Below, in pieces: positions 63,047-64,000 of a DNA stretch of 64,000 nucleotides. The notes beneath the pieces are model-generated. The model did not search any database and was not told the origin of the DNA. It saw only the letters and a list, made by a program, of their open reading frames with translations. This DNA is from a virus. The number at the start of each line of letters is the position of its first letter. Position 1 is the first letter of the stretch. Location: IMG/VR virus record IMGVR_UViG_3300042197_001803, positions 31,858-95,857 of that record; one strand, 5' to 3'. A program made the position numbers and the translations under genes.

Positions 63047-63505
63047 TTAAATATTTAATATTATAAAATCTGAAGATTCTAAAGCGGTGTCGGTTATTGT
63101 ATAGTCAATTTTAACTTTGGCTGTGTGTTCCATTGTACCAATACCAGGAACTCTATAAACACGAGTATCATTATTACTAATATAAGTTCCTTTATCTTCT
63201 TCACCATCTGACGCTGCAGTAACACTTATGTTGGTTATTGTTATACCTGGCATATAAGTTTCAACCGCCTGTCTTATTTCTGCAGAAATCTCAGAAAAAG
63301 TAGGACCATCTAACGGTTCAAATATATATTCATATAATCTTGTTCCAAAATCAGGTAAAAAATATCTGCTACCTTTTCTAGTTAAAATCAAATGAATTAA
63401 ATCGGTTCTGATTTCTTCGTCATTAAAATCCGATAAATCAAAATAATTTCCAGTGAAAGAATCTCTAAACGGAAAATTAATACCGTATGTTTTACCATCT
63501 GCCAT
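63047..63505 (-). CDS. Baseplate wedge protein (gp25-like)
   Basis: A 152-residue protein of the gp25/GPW family: NFPFRDSFTGNYFDLSDFND, then LIHLILTRKGSRYFLPDFGT and RLYEYIFEPLDGPTFSEISA, the hallmark of the family, and VETYMPGITITNISV. It connects the baseplate wedge to the tail sheath. It is the first gene of the tail operon in this window. A TATTTATAA element at 63534-63543 lies 28 bases upstream of the ATG. Confidence 0.93.
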   Translation of the reverse strand: MADGKTYGINFPFRDSFTGNYFDLSDFNDEEIRTDLIHLILTRKGSRYFLPDFGTRLYEYIFEPLDGPTFSEISAEIRQAVETYMPGITITNISVTAASDGEEDKGTYISNNDTRVYRVPGIGTMEHTAKVKIDYTITDTALESSDFIILNI

Positions 63506-63533
63506 AATAATAAATATATGTTTGGAATGTTTC

Positions 63534-63543
63534 TTATAAATAC
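63534..63543 (-). promoter_or_regulatory. TATTTATAA element upstream of gp25
   Basis: Coding-strand GTATTTATAA, between the ribonucleotide reductase terminator and the gp25 start. It is a good candidate for the promoter of the long tail operon. Confidence 0.4.
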
Positions 63544-63555
63544 TGATAAAATAAA

Positions 63556-63577
63556 AATCCCGACTTTTGTCGGGATT
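63556..63577 (-). terminator. Terminator after ribonucleotide reductase
   Basis: AATCCCGAC, loop AAAA on the minus strand, GTCGGGATT: a 9-bp perfect stem with TTTATTTTATC following. It lies 14 bases past the stop codon and separates the reductase from the tail operon. Confidence 0.88.
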
Positions 63578-63590
63578 GTTTAATTATTTG

Positions 63591-64000
63591 TTAAGAAGAA
63601 CACCCAAAACACTCAAATTCAGAATCCGCTGGTTTTTTTGTTAGATTTACTTTAGGTGGTTCAGGTGCAACTTTTGGTTTTTCTATTTTTGAAATATCAA
63701 CCGCTAAGTGTTTAGCCCCTGTTGAAATTGCCTTAGTCCTAACATAATAACACATAGTCTTTAACCCATTTTTCCAAGAATGGAAGTGTGATGATGTGAT
63801 TTTTGAAAGTGTTGGATTAGCCATATAAATGTTCATTGATTGGGTTTGGTCAATAAATGGTGCTCTGTCCGCTGCCATGTCAATCAATTCTCTTTGTGAG
63901 ATTTCCCAAATAGTTTTATACTTTAAAATTAAATGTTCAATTCTTTTAACTTTTTTATTGTAATTTTTGTCCTCAGGGTCAAGGTAATTATTGAAGTTAA
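63591..64000 (-). CDS. nrdA: Ribonucleotide reductase large subunit, C-terminus
   Basis: About 136 residues are visible; the frame continues past the right edge (an apparent TTG start at 63887 is just an internal codon). It contains [49 protein letters not shown] and ends in ECFGCSS, the C-terminal Cys pair that is re-reduced by thioredoxin or glutaredoxin. This matches class I NrdA. The redoxins at 9053-9653 are the likely partners. It would make deoxyribonucleotides for phage DNA. Confidence 0.92.
   Translation of the reverse strand, partial: NFNNYLDPEDKNYNKKVKRIEHLILKYKTIWEISQRELIDMAADRAPFIDQTQSMNIYMANPTLSKITSSHFHSWKNGLKTMCYYVRTKAISTGAKHLAVDISKIEKPKVAPEPPKVNLTKKPADSEFECFGCSS

Noticed and set aside
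63591-63887. Apparent 98-residue gene
   Set aside because: The first codon is an internal TTG; the frame is open to the right edge and matches the reductase C-terminus.
1-64000. tRNA genes, integrase, repressor or attachment sites
   Set aside because: No cloverleaf-like stretch or integrase motif was seen. Spacers are short (mostly below 120 bases), so there is little room for RNA genes; a tRNA scan could confirm it.

Overview
The window reads as part of a large, strictly lytic, tailed phage (T4-like myovirus type) that infects a member of the Bacteroidota, probably a flavobacterium-like host. Phage identity rests on a T4-type module set: baseplate wedge gp25 and gp6 homologues, the gp46/gp47 recombination nuclease pair, a CHC2/TOPRIM primase, a RuvC-like resolvase, an amidase endolysin, ribonucleotide reductase and thioredoxin/glutaredoxin. 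The host guess rests on very AT-rich DNA, almost no Shine-Dalgarno sequences (AT-rich leaders such as TAAAATAAAATG), an Hc1-type histone-like protein of the kind common in Bacteroidota, a Bacteroidota-style RpoD-like sigma factor, and tail proteins built from SprB-type repeats. No integrase, repressor, tRNA or CRISPR array was seen.

Layout. 1-6.7 kb (minus strand): a DHH phosphoesterase fragment, a putative virion protein, a beta-class DNA methyltransferase, a DUF3310 protein, an auxiliary eukaryotic-type (GSII) glutamine synthetase, and unknown genes. 6.8-9.0 kb: a plus-strand island with a GIY-YIG homing endonuclease, a tiny GGCGCK protein and an unknown gene. 9.0-16.0 kb (minus): glutaredoxin, thioredoxin, PcfJ-like and DUF932 proteins, a leucine-rich protein, Dam methylase, then a ribbon-helix-helix/LAGLIDADG cassette. 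16.1-25.6 kb: a DnaJ co-chaperone, many small proteins, an Hc1-like protein, two long motif-rich proteins that are probably virion-internal, and a membrane/lysis cluster (overlapping spanin-like pair, amidase, membrane proteins). 25.6-35.0 kb: sigma factor, gp46/SbcC, gp47/SbcD, a PD-(D/E)XK nuclease next to a second ribbon-helix-helix/HNH cassette, a SLOG protein and primase.

35.0-63.5 kb is the tail region. A plus-strand fibre-like gene with long Thr/Pro linkers faces a RuvC-like gene; beyond it lies a nearly unbroken minus-strand operon running from gp25 and gp6 through a 1734-residue baseplate-like protein and several structural proteins to SprB-repeat and Thr/Pro-linker proteins, with a glycosyltransferase-like gene and a fourth type of homing endonuclease embedded. 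The last 400 bases are the C-terminus of a class I ribonucleotide reductase large subunit.

The most interesting signals are: phage tail proteins that carry the same repeats as the SprB gliding adhesin of flavobacteria, placed beside mucin-like linkers and a putative glycosyltransferase; two paralogous ribbon-helix-helix plus homing-endonuclease cassettes with an identical 20-nt gene overlap but unrelated nuclease domains; a TATTTAT element a few bases upstream of many start codons, including all four homing-endonuclease cassettes; and a short N-terminal tag with an I/L-x-E motif on several proteins that resembles the T4 capsid-targeting/protease site. Many neighbouring genes are joined by TAATG or ATGA stop-start overlaps.
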